Shown in pieces: positions 26,486 to 34,664 of a DNA stretch of 64,000 nt. The stretch covers positions 248,001 to 312,000 of the forward strand of contig NZ_SJSY01000074.1 in NCBI RefSeq assembly GCF_004352915.1, read 5' to 3'. Made by a program: the position numbers and the translations under genes. The DNA comes from Flavobacterium zhairuonense (lineage in GTDB: Bacteria; Bacteroidota; Bacteroidia; Flavobacteriales; Flavobacteriaceae). How positions within the stretch are numbered: the first letter of the stretch is position 1; every line of letters starts with the position of its first letter. Under the pieces are notes generated by a model. That model was not told the DNA's origin. It did no database searches and saw only the letters and a list, made by a program, of their open reading frames with translations.

Positions 26486-26853
26486 AAATTAATAACTTGT
26501 TTTAAATGTTTTTTGTTGAAATCACTTTAGATTTTTAACGCGATTTCTTTATACAAAAATAAGATTTAGTTTTCAGAATACCAGAAATAATTTAGAATAC
26601 AATTATGCCTGTATAAGTGATTGGTGTTTAGTTGTTTTGTGTTTTTTTGTAAGTGATAAAAGGATGTTGATTTTTGTTTGAAAGAAGAGAATTGGAAGAT
26701 GATTAAATTATTAATGTTAGATTTATATGTTTTTTATAAATAAAACGTTAATTTGGTTACATAGTAATCGAAAGTTAAAATTTATTAAAACTTACGATTA
26801 TTAAATAACAGTAATACGTAATTTTGCTGTCCAAAAAAAGATATCAGTTTTAT
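26486..26853. other. Intergenic region between prfB and threonine aldolase
   Basis: A divergent promoter region, AT-rich. A perfect -7 element (TAATTTTG, 26819-26826) serves the aldolase gene. No ORF, hairpin or RNA gene is evident in the rest. Confidence 0.5.
26819..26826 (+). promoter_or_regulatory. -7 promoter element of the threonine aldolase gene
   Basis: TAATTTTG matches TAnnTTTG. It contains the TTG at 26824 that would otherwise be an upstream start, which rules that start out. Confidence 0.6.
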
Positions 26854-27873
26854 ATGGAAATAAATTTAGTTAGCGATACCATTACAAAACCAACATATGA
26901 AATGCTGCAGTACATGTTTAATGCGCAAGTTGGTGATGATGTGTACAAACAGGATCCTACGGTTATCGAATTAGAGACAAGAGTAGCCGAGTTTTTTGGT
27001 ATGGAAGCTGGACTTTTTTTTCCGTCTGGAACTATGGCAAATCAAACTGCTATCAAACTGCATACACAACCAGGTGAGCAGTTGATTGCAGATAAATATG
27101 CGCATGTTTTTCATTATGAAGGAGGAGGAGTTTCATTCAACAGCGGCGTTTCGTGTTGTTTGCTGGATGGCAATCGTGGTATGATCAACGCTTCGCAAGT
27201 TGCCGCAGCAATCAACGACCCAGAATTTTATCATAGTCCGTTGACAAGTTTGGTTTGTGTGGAAAATACCACCAATAAAGGAGGCGGAGCGTGTTATGAA
27301 TTGGAAGATTTGAGAGAGATAAAAAAAGTATGTGATGCCCATAATTTAAAATTCCATTTAGACGGAGCAAGAATTTGGAATGCATTAGTTGCTAAAAGAC
27401 AAAACCCGAAAGAGTTTGGGGCAATTTTCGATACGATATCGGTTTGTTTATCAAAAGGATTAGGGGCGCCAATTGGTTCTGTACTCCTTGGAAGTAAAGC
27501 TGATATCCACAGAGCGTTGAGAATCAGAAAGATACTTGGGGGCGGAATGCGCCAAGTTGGTTATTTAGCAGCAGCAGGGTTGTATGCTTTAGCAAATAAT
27601 ATCGAAAGATTGGCTGAAGATCATCGCAGAGCAAAAGAAATTGGTGCAATCTTGAGTACAAAATCTTGGATTGCTTCTGTAGAGCCAGTAGAAACAAATA
27701 TTCTAATTTTTTCTTTGGCAGAAGGCTACAGCGATACGCTTTTGATTGAAAAGTTAAAACAAAAAAACATACTTATAAGCTCATTAGGACATAATAAACT
27801 CCGAATCGTTACGCATTTAGATTACAAAGAAGTAATGCATACTTATGTGATGGAAATCTTCTCGAAGATTTAA
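26854..27873 (+). CDS. ltaE: Low-specificity L-threonine aldolase
   Basis: This PLP enzyme splits L-threonine or allo-threonine to glycine and acetaldehyde. The 339 residues begin MEINLVSDTITKPTYEM. FPSGTMANQTAIKLH and HLDGARIWNALV are family signatures, and SVCLSKGLGAPIGSVL carries the PLP-binding lysine. The ATG at 26854 is chosen because the longer TTG start lies inside the promoter. It is convergent with ybaB across a bidirectional terminator. Confidence 0.93.
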   Translation: MEINLVSDTITKPTYEMLQYMFNAQVGDDVYKQDPTVIELETRVAEFFGMEAGLFFPSGTMANQTAIKLHTQPGEQLIADKYAHVFHYEGGGVSFNSGVSCCLLDGNRGMINASQVAAAINDPEFYHSPLTSLVCVENTTNKGGGACYELEDLREIKKVCDAHNLKFHLDGARIWNALVAKRQNPKEFGAIFDTISVCLSKGLGAPIGSVLLGSKADIHRALRIRKILGGGMRQVGYLAAAGLYALANNIERLAEDHRRAKEIGAILSTKSWIASVEPVETNILIFSLAEGYSDTLLIEKLKQKNILISSLGHNKLRIVTHLDYKEVMHTYVMEIFSKI

Positions 27874-27901
27874 GTCACTAAGGTTCTAAGTTGCATAGAA
27901 A

Positions 27902-28006
27902 CAAAGGTTCAAAGGGACAAAGGTTTAAAAAAAAGACGCACAATTGTGCGTCTTTTTTTAGGCTCCAATAAGAAAAACTTTAAACCTTTGTCCCTTTGAA
28001 CCTTTG
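27902..28006. repeat. 28-bp perfect inverted repeat around a terminator
   Basis: Arms 27902-27929 and 27979-28006 are perfect reverse complements, built on the unit CAAAGGTTCAAAGGGACAAAGG. They enclose the terminator between the aldolase gene and ybaB. The unit resembles other intergenic repeats of the window. Confidence 0.9.
27931..27956. terminator. Bidirectional terminator between ltaE and ybaB
   Basis: A continuous 26-nt palindrome with an AGACGCACAA/TTGTGCGTCT core and A/T-runs on both sides, so it can stop transcripts from both genes. Confidence 0.85.
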
Positions 28007-28010
28007 TCCC

Positions 28011-28331
28011 TTACTTAAAAAGATTATCCATTCCAGGAATCATCGGCATATCCATTTTTGCCACAGCATCAAGCTCTCTTTCGTTGATGTTTGTAGCTTT
28101 TTCGATTGCTTTATTTAATGTTACAATTAAGTAATCTTCTAATTGCTCTTTGTCTTCTAAAAGTGAATCATCAACAGAGATTGATTTTATTTTTCTGCTT
28201 GCTGTAATTGTGATTTTCAATAATCCATCAGCGCTTTGTTCGTCAATTAAAACAGTATCTAAGCGTTTCTTTGTATCTTCAATTTTTTGTTGGGTTTCTT
28301 TAAGTTTGCCCATCATTCCCATTAAATCCAT
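28011..28331 (-). CDS. ybaB: YbaB/EbfC nucleoid-associated protein
   Basis: A 106-residue DNA-binding protein of the YbaB/EbfC family. It starts with a Met-rich helix (MDLMGMMGKLKETQQKIED). The central sheet contains GLLKITITASRKIKSISVDDSLL, and the end is Met/Pro-rich (MDMPMIPGMDNLFK). Members form dimers that bind DNA and often lie next to dnaX and recR, which are not seen here. Confidence 0.9.
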   Translation of the reverse strand: MDLMGMMGKLKETQQKIEDTKKRLDTVLIDEQSADGLLKITITASRKIKSISVDDSLLEDKEQLEDYLIVTLNKAIEKATNINERELDAVAKMDMPMIPGMDNLFK

Positions 28332-28359
28332 TTTTCTTGCTTTTTTAAATTATTTCAGA

Positions 28360-28367
28360 CAAAATTA
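28360..28367 (-). promoter_or_regulatory. -7 promoter element of ybaB
   Basis: On the minus strand this reads TAATTTTG, 29 bp before the ybaB start. Confidence 0.55.
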
Positions 28368-28400
28368 GTATATTGCTATGGTAAATCAATAGAATATTTT

Positions 28401-28476
28401 ATGAAAAAATTAATTTTCGTTCTCTTTTGATTGTACTACTTTTGCCACTTCGTATTTAAAAATAAATGCTCAATCA
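28401..28476 (+). other. Vestigial, frameshifted signal-peptide sequence of the S9 peptidase
   Basis: ATG at 28401 opens MKKLIFVLF and then hits a stop. A different frame downstream gives IVLLLPL, and the peptidase frame itself gives YLKINAQS directly before its first ATG. Together these look like the n-region, core and Ala-Gln cleavage site of a Bacteroidetes signal peptide, broken by two indels. A candidate -7 element (TACTTTTG, 28437-28444) lies within it. Confidence 0.45.
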
Positions 28477-30537
28477 ATGCAAAACAATATAATGGCTCCA
28501 AAAGCCACAGAGATTCCAAAGAAACTTAAAAAACATAAAGAGATTAGAATTGACAATTATTTTTGGCTGAATGACCGTGAAAATCCAGAAGTAATTGATT
28601 ATCTGAACAAAGAAAACGAATATTACCAAAATATGACTTCTCATACTAAAGGTTTGCAAGAATCATTGTATGAGGAGATGAAAAGCAGAATCAAAGAAGA
28701 CGATTCATCTGTTCCTTATTTTTATAACGGATATTTCTACATCACACGTTTTGAAACTGGCCAAGATTATCCAATTTTTGCCAGAAAAAAGGGAAGCCTT
28801 TCAGCAAATGAAGAAATTTTGTTCAATTGCAATGAAATGGCAAAAGGGCACGCTTATTTTAAATTAGGAGGTTTAAGCATCAGTCCAGATAATAAGTTTG
28901 CAAGTTTTGGAATCGATATTGTTGGAAGAAGAATTTATACAGTTCAAGTTAAAAACTTAGAAACAGGAGAAATTCTTTCAGATAAAATCGAAAATGCAAC
29001 AGGAAGTTCTGTCTGGGCAAATGACAACAATACTTTGTTTTATACCAGACAAGATGAAGTTACTTTAAGAGCCGATAAAATTTTCAGACATAAATTAAAC
29101 ACAGATTCTGCAGCTGATGTTTTGGTTTATAATGAAGTAGACGATACGTTTAATGTTTCTGTGCACAAAGAAAAATCTAAAAAATATATTGTAATTAGTT
29201 CTGGAAGTACTTTAACGACAGAATATAGAATTCTGAATTCAGATAATCCAGACGGCGAATTTGAAGTGTTCCAGACACGAGTTCGCGGATTAGAATATAG
29301 TATTTCGCATTACGAAGATTCGTTTTATGTTTTAACTAATAAGGATAAAGCGACCAATTTCAAACTGATGAAAACGCCTGAGAATAAAACAGGAAAAAGA
29401 AATTGGGTAGATGTTATTCCGCATAGAGAAGACGTTTTATTGGAAGATATTGAAATCTTTAAAAACTATTTAGTCGTAGAAGAGCGTTCAAACGGCCTAA
29501 ATCATATCCGAATTATGCCATGGAATGGTGAGCAAGATTATTATTTGCCATTTGGAAGCGAAACTTACAATGCTTTTACGACAACAAATATTGATTTTGA
29601 TACCGATATTTTGCGTTACAGTTATCAATCACTTGCAACGCCATCGTCTGTAATTGATTTTAATATGAAAACTAAAACCAAAGAAATCTTAAAAGAACAA
29701 CAGGTTTTAGGAGGTAAATTTGACAAAGAAAACTACGTTGAAGAGCGAGTTTGGGCAACGGCAAGAGACGGTGTAAAAGTACCGATTTCGATGATTTATA
29801 AAAAAGGATTGGAGAAAAATGGCAAAAATCCGCTTTTATTGTATTCTTATGGTTCGTATGGAATTACGATGGATACTTACTTCTCATCGACACGACTTTC
29901 GCTCTTAGACCGCGGATTTGTTTATGCGATCGCTCATATACGTGGAGGAGAAGACTTGGGAAGGCAATGGTATGAAGACGGAAAACTGTTAAAAAAGAAA
30001 AATACCTTTACAGATTTCATCGATTGCTCTAAATTTGTAATAAACGAGAAATATACTTCTTCTAAACATTTGTATGCAGAAGGAGGATCAGCAGGAGGAC
30101 TTTTAATGGGAGTTATCATAAATGAAGCTCCTGAATTATACAACGGAGTAATTGCTCAAGTTCCTTTTGTGGATGTCATAACAACAATGTTAGATGATAC
30201 AATTCCGTTAACAACAGGAGAATATGACGAATGGGGAAACCCAAACAACAAAAAATATTATGATTATATGTTATCGTACTCACCGTATGATAATGTAAAA
30301 GCGCAAGATTATCCAAATATGTATGTATCTACAGGATTGCATGATTCGCAGGTACAATATTGGGAGCCTGCCAAGTGGGTAGCCAAATTGAGAAATATGA
30401 AGACAAATGGAAATCTTTTGTTTTTAGATACCAACATGGATGCTGGACATGGCGGTGCTTCAGGACGTTTTGAGGCTTTGAAGGACCTGGCAAAAGAATT
30501 TAGTTTTTTATTAGATTTAGAGAAAATTAAAAGCTAA
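28477..30537 (+). CDS. S9A family oligopeptidase (oligopeptidase B-like)
   Basis: A 686-residue serine peptidase with an N-terminal beta-propeller (about 70-400) and a C-terminal alpha/beta-hydrolase domain. The catalytic triad is Ser538 in GGSAGG, Asp623 in LHDSQVQYWEPAKW and His658 in DAGHGGASGR. GSYGI and AHIRGGEDLGRQWY are oligopeptidase B hallmarks; it would cut short peptides after basic residues. As it stands the protein has no signal peptide and should be cytoplasmic, but upstream sequence looks like a damaged one. ATG 28492 is an alternative start. Confidence 0.92.
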   Translation: MQNNIMAPKATEIPKKLKKHKEIRIDNYFWLNDRENPEVIDYLNKENEYYQNMTSHTKGLQESLYEEMKSRIKEDDSSVPYFYNGYFYITRFETGQDYPIFARKKGSLSANEEILFNCNEMAKGHAYFKLGGLSISPDNKFASFGIDIVGRRIYTVQVKNLETGEILSDKIENATGSSVWANDNNTLFYTRQDEVTLRADKIFRHKLNTDSAADVLVYNEVDDTFNVSVHKEKSKKYIVISSGSTLTTEYRILNSDNPDGEFEVFQTRVRGLEYSISHYEDSFYVLTNKDKATNFKLMKTPENKTGKRNWVDVIPHREDVLLEDIEIFKNYLVVEERSNGLNHIRIMPWNGEQDYYLPFGSETYNAFTTTNIDFDTDILRYSYQSLATPSSVIDFNMKTKTKEILKEQQVLGGKFDKENYVEERVWATARDGVKVPISMIYKKGLEKNGKNPLLLYSYGSYGITMDTYFSSTRLSLLDRGFVYAIAHIRGGEDLGRQWYEDGKLLKKKNTFTDFIDCSKFVINEKYTSSKHLYAEGGSAGGLLMGVIINEAPELYNGVIAQVPFVDVITTMLDDTIPLTTGEYDEWGNPNNKKYYDYMLSYSPYDNVKAQDYPNMYVSTGLHDSQVQYWEPAKWVAKLRNMKTNGNLLFLDTNMDAGHGGASGRFEALKDLAKEFSFLLDLEKIKS

Positions 30538-30552
30538 TTAAAAATTTTTTGT

Positions 30553-30560
30553 TAAATTTG
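30553..30560 (+). promoter_or_regulatory. -7 promoter element of the cysteine-synthase-like gene
   Basis: TAAATTTG matches TAnnTTTG, 49 bp before the start codon. Confidence 0.55.
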
Positions 30561-30609
30561 CAACCTATCGAGGTTATTTTTAAATACCATCTCGATTAAC
30601 TATTTTTTT

Positions 30610-31650
30610 ATGAAAGAAGAAATAAACGCTTATAATAATGTTTTAGAATTAATAGGTAACACCCCGCTTATTAAGCTAAATAAAATCACCGAAGAGTTAG
30701 AAGGAAATTTCTACGCAAAGGTAGAAGCTTTTAATCCAGGTCATTCCTCAAAAGATAGAATCGCATTATATATTATTGAAGAAGCTGAGAGAAAAGGAAT
30801 TTTGTCACCAGGTGATACGATTATTGAAACTACATCAGGAAACACGGGATTTAGTTTGGCAATGGTCAGCATTATTAAAGGATATAACTGTATTTTAGCA
30901 GTAAGCTCAAAATCATCAAAAGATAAGATTGACATGTTGAGAAGCTTAGGAGCAAAAGTTTATGTTTGCCCAGCGCACGTTTCAGCAGATGACGAAAGGT
31001 CTTATTATAATGTAGCCAAGCGTTTACATGAAGAAACAAAAGGTTCTGTTTATATCAACCAATATTTCAATCAATTAAATATTGATGCGCACTACAACAC
31101 TACAGGCCCTGAAATCTGGGAACAGACAAAAGGAAAAATAACACACTTAATTGCATGCAGCGGAACGGGAGGAACAATCTCAGGAACTGCAAAATTCTTA
31201 AAAGAGCAAAATCCTAATATTAGAATTCTTGGTGTTGACGCTTTTGGATCAGTGTTAAAGAAATATCACGAAACAAGAGAATTTGATAATAAAGAAATTT
31301 ATCCGTATCGTATAGAAGGTTTAGGAAAAAATTTGATTCCATCAGCTACTGATTTTGATATTATTGATAAATTCATGAAAGTAACCGATGAAGAAAGTGC
31401 ACACTCTGCAAGAGAAATTACTCGTAAAGAAGGTTTGTTCGTTGGATATACATCTGGAGCAGTAATGCAAGCAATCAAACAATATGCTGAAGAAGGAGAG
31501 TTTACAAAAGACAGCAATATCATTGCTATTTTCCCAGATCACGGTTCTCGTTACATGAGTAAAGTATTTAGTGATGACTGGATGAATGAACAAGGATTCT
31601 TCGATAGTATTAATGAAGAAGAAGTTCAAAAAGTTGAATTTGTTAAATAA
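30610..31650 (+). CDS. PLP-dependent cysteine synthase / cystathionine beta-synthase family enzyme
   Basis: A fold type II PLP enzyme of 346 residues. LIGNTPLIKL opens the domain, AFNPGHSSKDRIA carries the Schiff-base lysine, TTSGNTGFSLAM binds the cofactor phosphate region, and ACSGTGGTISGTAKFL is the glycine-rich loop. It makes cysteine from an activated serine, or cystathionine from serine and homocysteine. The sequence does not settle which. It lacks the CBS regulatory domains of eukaryotic cystathionine beta-synthase. Monocistronic. Confidence 0.88.
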   Translation: MKEEINAYNNVLELIGNTPLIKLNKITEELEGNFYAKVEAFNPGHSSKDRIALYIIEEAERKGILSPGDTIIETTSGNTGFSLAMVSIIKGYNCILAVSSKSSKDKIDMLRSLGAKVYVCPAHVSADDERSYYNVAKRLHEETKGSVYINQYFNQLNIDAHYNTTGPEIWEQTKGKITHLIACSGTGGTISGTAKFLKEQNPNIRILGVDAFGSVLKKYHETREFDNKEIYPYRIEGLGKNLIPSATDFDIIDKFMKVTDEESAHSAREITRKEGLFVGYTSGAVMQAIKQYAEEGEFTKDSNIIAIFPDHGSRYMSKVFSDDWMNEQGFFDSINEEEVQKVEFVK

Positions 31651-32025
31651 AACATTTTTTAGATACATAGAAAGCTCCATCCTTTGTGATGGAGTTTTTT
31701 TTTGAATCTAATCGAAAAAAAAATCTTTAAAAAGTTGAAAAACATCTTATTCTATAAAATATATCGAATTTGAATGTTTAATGTATTTTTGTAAATACCG
31801 TATTTATACGTAAGAAATATTTATTTTGATTGAAGTAAATTTAAAAATTTAATAGTATTGCTGATAGTATAAATAAATGCAATTAACTGTTAAAAATCAT
31901 CAATTTTGGTTATTTTAACGAGTTTTTAGGTTCGTTGTCGAAAAAATTTTTGCTAGAAAGCATAAAAATATAGTTTAGCAGTGTTAAAATGACACAAAGT
32001 TGTTTAATCTCCTAAATCTATCGCT
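31651..32025. other. Long 5' region of the first LamG-like gene
   Basis: 375 bp. It contains the terminator of the upstream gene (31675-31703), then AT-rich sequence with the motif TCGTTGTCGAAAAAAT at 31932-31947, which recurs before the second LamG-like gene. I see no ORF or RNA gene. Confidence 0.5.
31675..31703 (+). terminator. Terminator of the cysteine-synthase-like gene
   Basis: CTCCATC (31675-31681) pairs with GATGGAG (31688-31694), followed by a 9-T run. Confidence 0.85.
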
Positions 32026-32952
32026 ATGAAAAAATTACTACTCTCTTTGATGTTTGTAAGTTATTTGAATGCTAGTGCGCAGAATCCTATTCAAGAATTT
32101 AACTTCAACAATACTTTAAATAATACTCAAAATACCATCACTTTCATGGGGGCAAACAATTTTGTTCCGGATCGAAAGGGAAATATTAATGGAGCACAGC
32201 GCCTTAATAATAAATCTTTAGAAGCTGTAATAGATGATCTTCCTCAAAACAACTCGGCTAGAACAATAAGTATTTGGGTAAAACTAAATGATGTTTCTAA
32301 GGCAAATTATATTTTGGGTTATGGCACTGCCTATCAAGGACAATATTATGGTTTGCTTCAGCAGGCTACAGTTTCATCAAATTCAGATTTAAGTCTGGCT
32401 GGATGGGGCGCAAGCAACGACATAATTGTTTCTGTTCCATTAGCTAAAGGAACTTGGTATCAATATACGATAACTTATGACGGAACAGTTTCAAAAATTT
32501 ATCGTGACGGTGTACTGTTAAAATCTTTAAGTGGCTTAACACGCGCTACAAAAGGCAATATTTTTAGATTAGGCGAAATAAATACAACTGTGGGTATCAA
32601 TGCTGATATTGACGATCTAAAAATATATAGTGTGGCCATGACAGATGAGCAAGTTGCTGCACTTTATGAAGAAACAAAACCTATAATTGCTGTTGCTGTT
32701 GAACAAGTAGCGCCTAAAACAGTTCCTGGAAAAACTGTCACAGGGAAAACCAAAGTTGCAGCTAAGACTACGCAATCAAGTGCAATTGTTGTTAACAGTG
32801 ATGTAAGTGGTGGAGGACAAAAAAATGTTGAGGTTTATTCGCAGGGGCAAAAGGTTCTTGAAAACAATTCAATGAACATAAAAGATTTGCCAGAGGGAAC
32901 CTATTTGTTGAAAATTACAAATAGTTCAGCGAACAAATTGACATCAAAATAA
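32026..32952 (+). CDS. Secreted LamG-like protein with T9SS-like C-terminus (copy 1)
   Basis: A 308-residue exported protein. A signal peptide (MKKLLLSLMFVSYLNASAQ) is followed by a concanavalin A/LamG-like domain (about 22-218) with GTWYQYTITYDGTVSKIYRDG and DIDDLKIYSVAMTDEQVAALY, the usual end of such domains. A Thr/Lys-rich linker follows. The last 45 residues (VEVYSQGQKVLE, LPEGTYLLKI) resemble a type A T9SS sorting domain but lack the typical final basic motif. It probably binds a glycan or matrix. A paralog follows downstream in tandem. Confidence 0.78.
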   Translation: MKKLLLSLMFVSYLNASAQNPIQEFNFNNTLNNTQNTITFMGANNFVPDRKGNINGAQRLNNKSLEAVIDDLPQNNSARTISIWVKLNDVSKANYILGYGTAYQGQYYGLLQQATVSSNSDLSLAGWGASNDIIVSVPLAKGTWYQYTITYDGTVSKIYRDGVLLKSLSGLTRATKGNIFRLGEINTTVGINADIDDLKIYSVAMTDEQVAALYEETKPIIAVAVEQVAPKTVPGKTVTGKTKVAAKTTQSSAIVVNSDVSGGGQKNVEVYSQGQKVLENNSMNIKDLPEGTYLLKITNSSANKLTSK

Positions 32953-33341
32953 GATTTAAAAATTTGGTTAATAGTTAGTTTTTAGTTTTTTTATTTTTTA
33001 TCAGATTGTTTAGTGAGCAATTTATTTTGGATAGTAGAAAAAGCCTTTTGAATTTCAGAAGGTTTTTTTTTATTGTAAAGATGATTTTTGTAAAGATGTT
33101 TTTACAAATTATAAGAAAAACTTCTTTTTGCATTTGTTTTTCTGAATTTTAATAAGAATATCGTACTCGTTATCGACAAATGTTTTGTGACTTTGAATTA
33201 AATTTATAATTTTAACAAATAAATAAAATTATTTAATGAACATTAGGAATCGTTTTTATTTAAAAAAGGTTCTCTTCATAATAAATTATTAAAATTGTTT
33301 TAATAAAAGATATAACCCCAAAATCTCCAAAAATCGAAACC
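32953..33341. other. Intergenic region between the two LamG-like genes
   Basis: 389 bp. It contains a terminator (hairpin about 33042-33063 with T-run to 33071) and the motif TCGTTATCGACAAATG at 33167-33182, shared with the region before copy 1. The rest is AT-rich with no gene seen. Confidence 0.5.
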
Positions 33342-34241
33342 ATGAAAAAATTAGTACTTACGGTAATGTTGGTAACTTTTTTAACGTCTAATGCCCAAAA
33401 TCCTATTCAGGAATTTACTTTCAATGGAACTCTGAATAGCGCTGATAATACAATTTCGTTATTAGGTACTCCTAATTTTGTTGCGGACAGAATGGGGACA
33501 GCAAAAGCGGCGCAACGCATTACAAACAAAGTGTTGCAAGGTATGGTTGGGGAACTTCCTCAGGATAATAAACCTCGATCAATATCTTTTTGGATAAAAT
33601 TTAATACACTCAATGCTGCAAATTATGTTTTTGGTTATGGAACGCCATCAAATTCTCAATTTTTTGGTTTATTGCAGCAACCTGTCGTTTCAGGAAATTC
33701 AGATGTAAGTTTGGTAGGCTGGGGTGATGCTAACAATGTTATTGCTGCCGTGCCACTTCAAAAAGAAGTTTGGTATCAATATAATATTACTTATGATGGC
33801 AATAATTCTAAAATTTACCGTAACGGTGAATTATTAAAATCAGCAAGCGGAATTGTACGAGCTACTAAAGGTTATATTTTGAGATTAGGACAAATCAATA
33901 CAACGACGACCCTCAATGCCGATATAGACGATCTGAAAATTTATAATGTCGCAATGACAGATGAGCAAGTTTTAGAATCATACAACAGTTCAAAACCAGC
34001 TGGAAGTGCAAAAACTGAAATGGTTTCAAATGAGAAAAAAAATGTATCTGCGCCTGTAAAAACTCAAAATCCTCCAAAAAATTCAGTTGTAACGCCAAGT
34101 ACAACAGAAGGAAATACAGAAAAGGTAATCGAAGTTTTTTCTCAAGGAAGAAAAATAACGGGTAGCAATGCTTCTAATATTGATGATTTGCCGGAAGGAA
34201 CTTATTTGTTGAAAGTAACAAAAAAACCAGCAAAAAAATAA
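33342..34241 (+). CDS. Secreted LamG-like protein with T9SS-like C-terminus (copy 2)
   Basis: A 299-residue paralog of the preceding gene with the same layout: signal peptide MKKLVLTVMLVTFLTSNAQ, LamG-like domain (YNITYDGNNSKIYRNGELL, DIDDLKIYNVAMTDEQV), low-complexity linker, and a C-terminal segment IEVFSQGRKIT / LPEGTYLLKVTKKPAKK. Its basic end is closer to the T9SS consensus than copy 1. The two copies are clearly related over the whole length and look like a tandem duplication. Separate terminators and upstream regions imply separate transcription. Confidence 0.78.
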   Translation: MKKLVLTVMLVTFLTSNAQNPIQEFTFNGTLNSADNTISLLGTPNFVADRMGTAKAAQRITNKVLQGMVGELPQDNKPRSISFWIKFNTLNAANYVFGYGTPSNSQFFGLLQQPVVSGNSDVSLVGWGDANNVIAAVPLQKEVWYQYNITYDGNNSKIYRNGELLKSASGIVRATKGYILRLGQINTTTTLNADIDDLKIYNVAMTDEQVLESYNSSKPAGSAKTEMVSNEKKNVSAPVKTQNPPKNSVVTPSTTEGNTEKVIEVFSQGRKITGSNASNIDDLPEGTYLLKVTKKPAKK

Positions 34242-34283
34242 ATGTGATTGTAAAATTCACTGACTTTGAATATAGAATAAATC

Positions 34284-34320
34284 AAAAAAGCCTTCTGATG
34301 TTTTTCAGAAGGCTTTTTTT
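34284..34320. terminator. Bidirectional terminator after LamG-like copy 2
   Basis: A stem of about 15 bp (34284-34298 with 34305-34319) with A- and T-runs on both sides. It serves the LamG-like gene and the convergent small lipoprotein gene. Confidence 0.85.
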
Positions 34321-34523
34321 TAATTTTTATTTTGTTGTCCTGGAGCGTAAGCTTTTGCACTTTTGCTTCCTGACATTTTTTTAGCTTGTCCTGGCGGTAC
34401 TTTTTTAGCAGTTGGCGCTGGTCCTGTTGTATGGACATGAGCACTACAGCTAATTACGCTTAATGCTAAAAAAAGGAGTACCAGTACAACTACAGCGATT
34501 CTAGTGTATTTTGATGTTTGCAT
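34320..34523 (-). CDS. Small lipoprotein with a PGQAKK/SAKAYAPGQ tail
   Basis: A 67-residue protein. A signal sequence of hydrophobic residues ends in the lipobox VISC, so it should be lipidated at that cysteine. The mature part, about 40 residues, is basic and holds PPGQAKKMSGSKSAKAYAPGQ. I recall this pattern from small Bacteroidetes proteins but know no demonstrated function. The basic tail could contact LPS, peptidoglycan or nucleic acid. This is inference. Confidence 0.7.
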   Translation of the reverse strand: MQTSKYTRIAVVVLVLLFLALSVISCSAHVHTTGPAPTAKKVPPGQAKKMSGSKSAKAYAPGQQNKN

Positions 34524-34617
34524 ATTTTATTTTAATTTTTGTTTGAGGTTTTGCAAATATAATAGGAAAAATGATTTCTCAAATATCAGGCTTTAGTTTA
34601 AAATCATTACAAACAAA

Positions 34618-34642
34618 AAAGCCTTGAAAAATTCAAGGCTTT
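34618..34642 (-). terminator. Terminator of yebC
   Basis: AAAGCCTTGAA (34618-34628) pairs with TTCAAGGCTTT (34632-34642). The A-run before it gives a U-tail on the minus strand. Confidence 0.85.
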
Positions 34643-34664
34643 CAGTGAGTATATGCTTAAAATA

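Noticed and set aside
26309..26492. Overlapping plus-strand ORFs across the start of prfB
   Set aside because: They are shadows. The minus-strand RF2 sequence with its frameshift site explains the region completely.
26824..26853. Upstream TTG start for the threonine aldolase, adding ten residues
   Set aside because: The TTG lies inside a perfect -7 promoter element, and the ATG at 26854 gives the normal family N-terminus.
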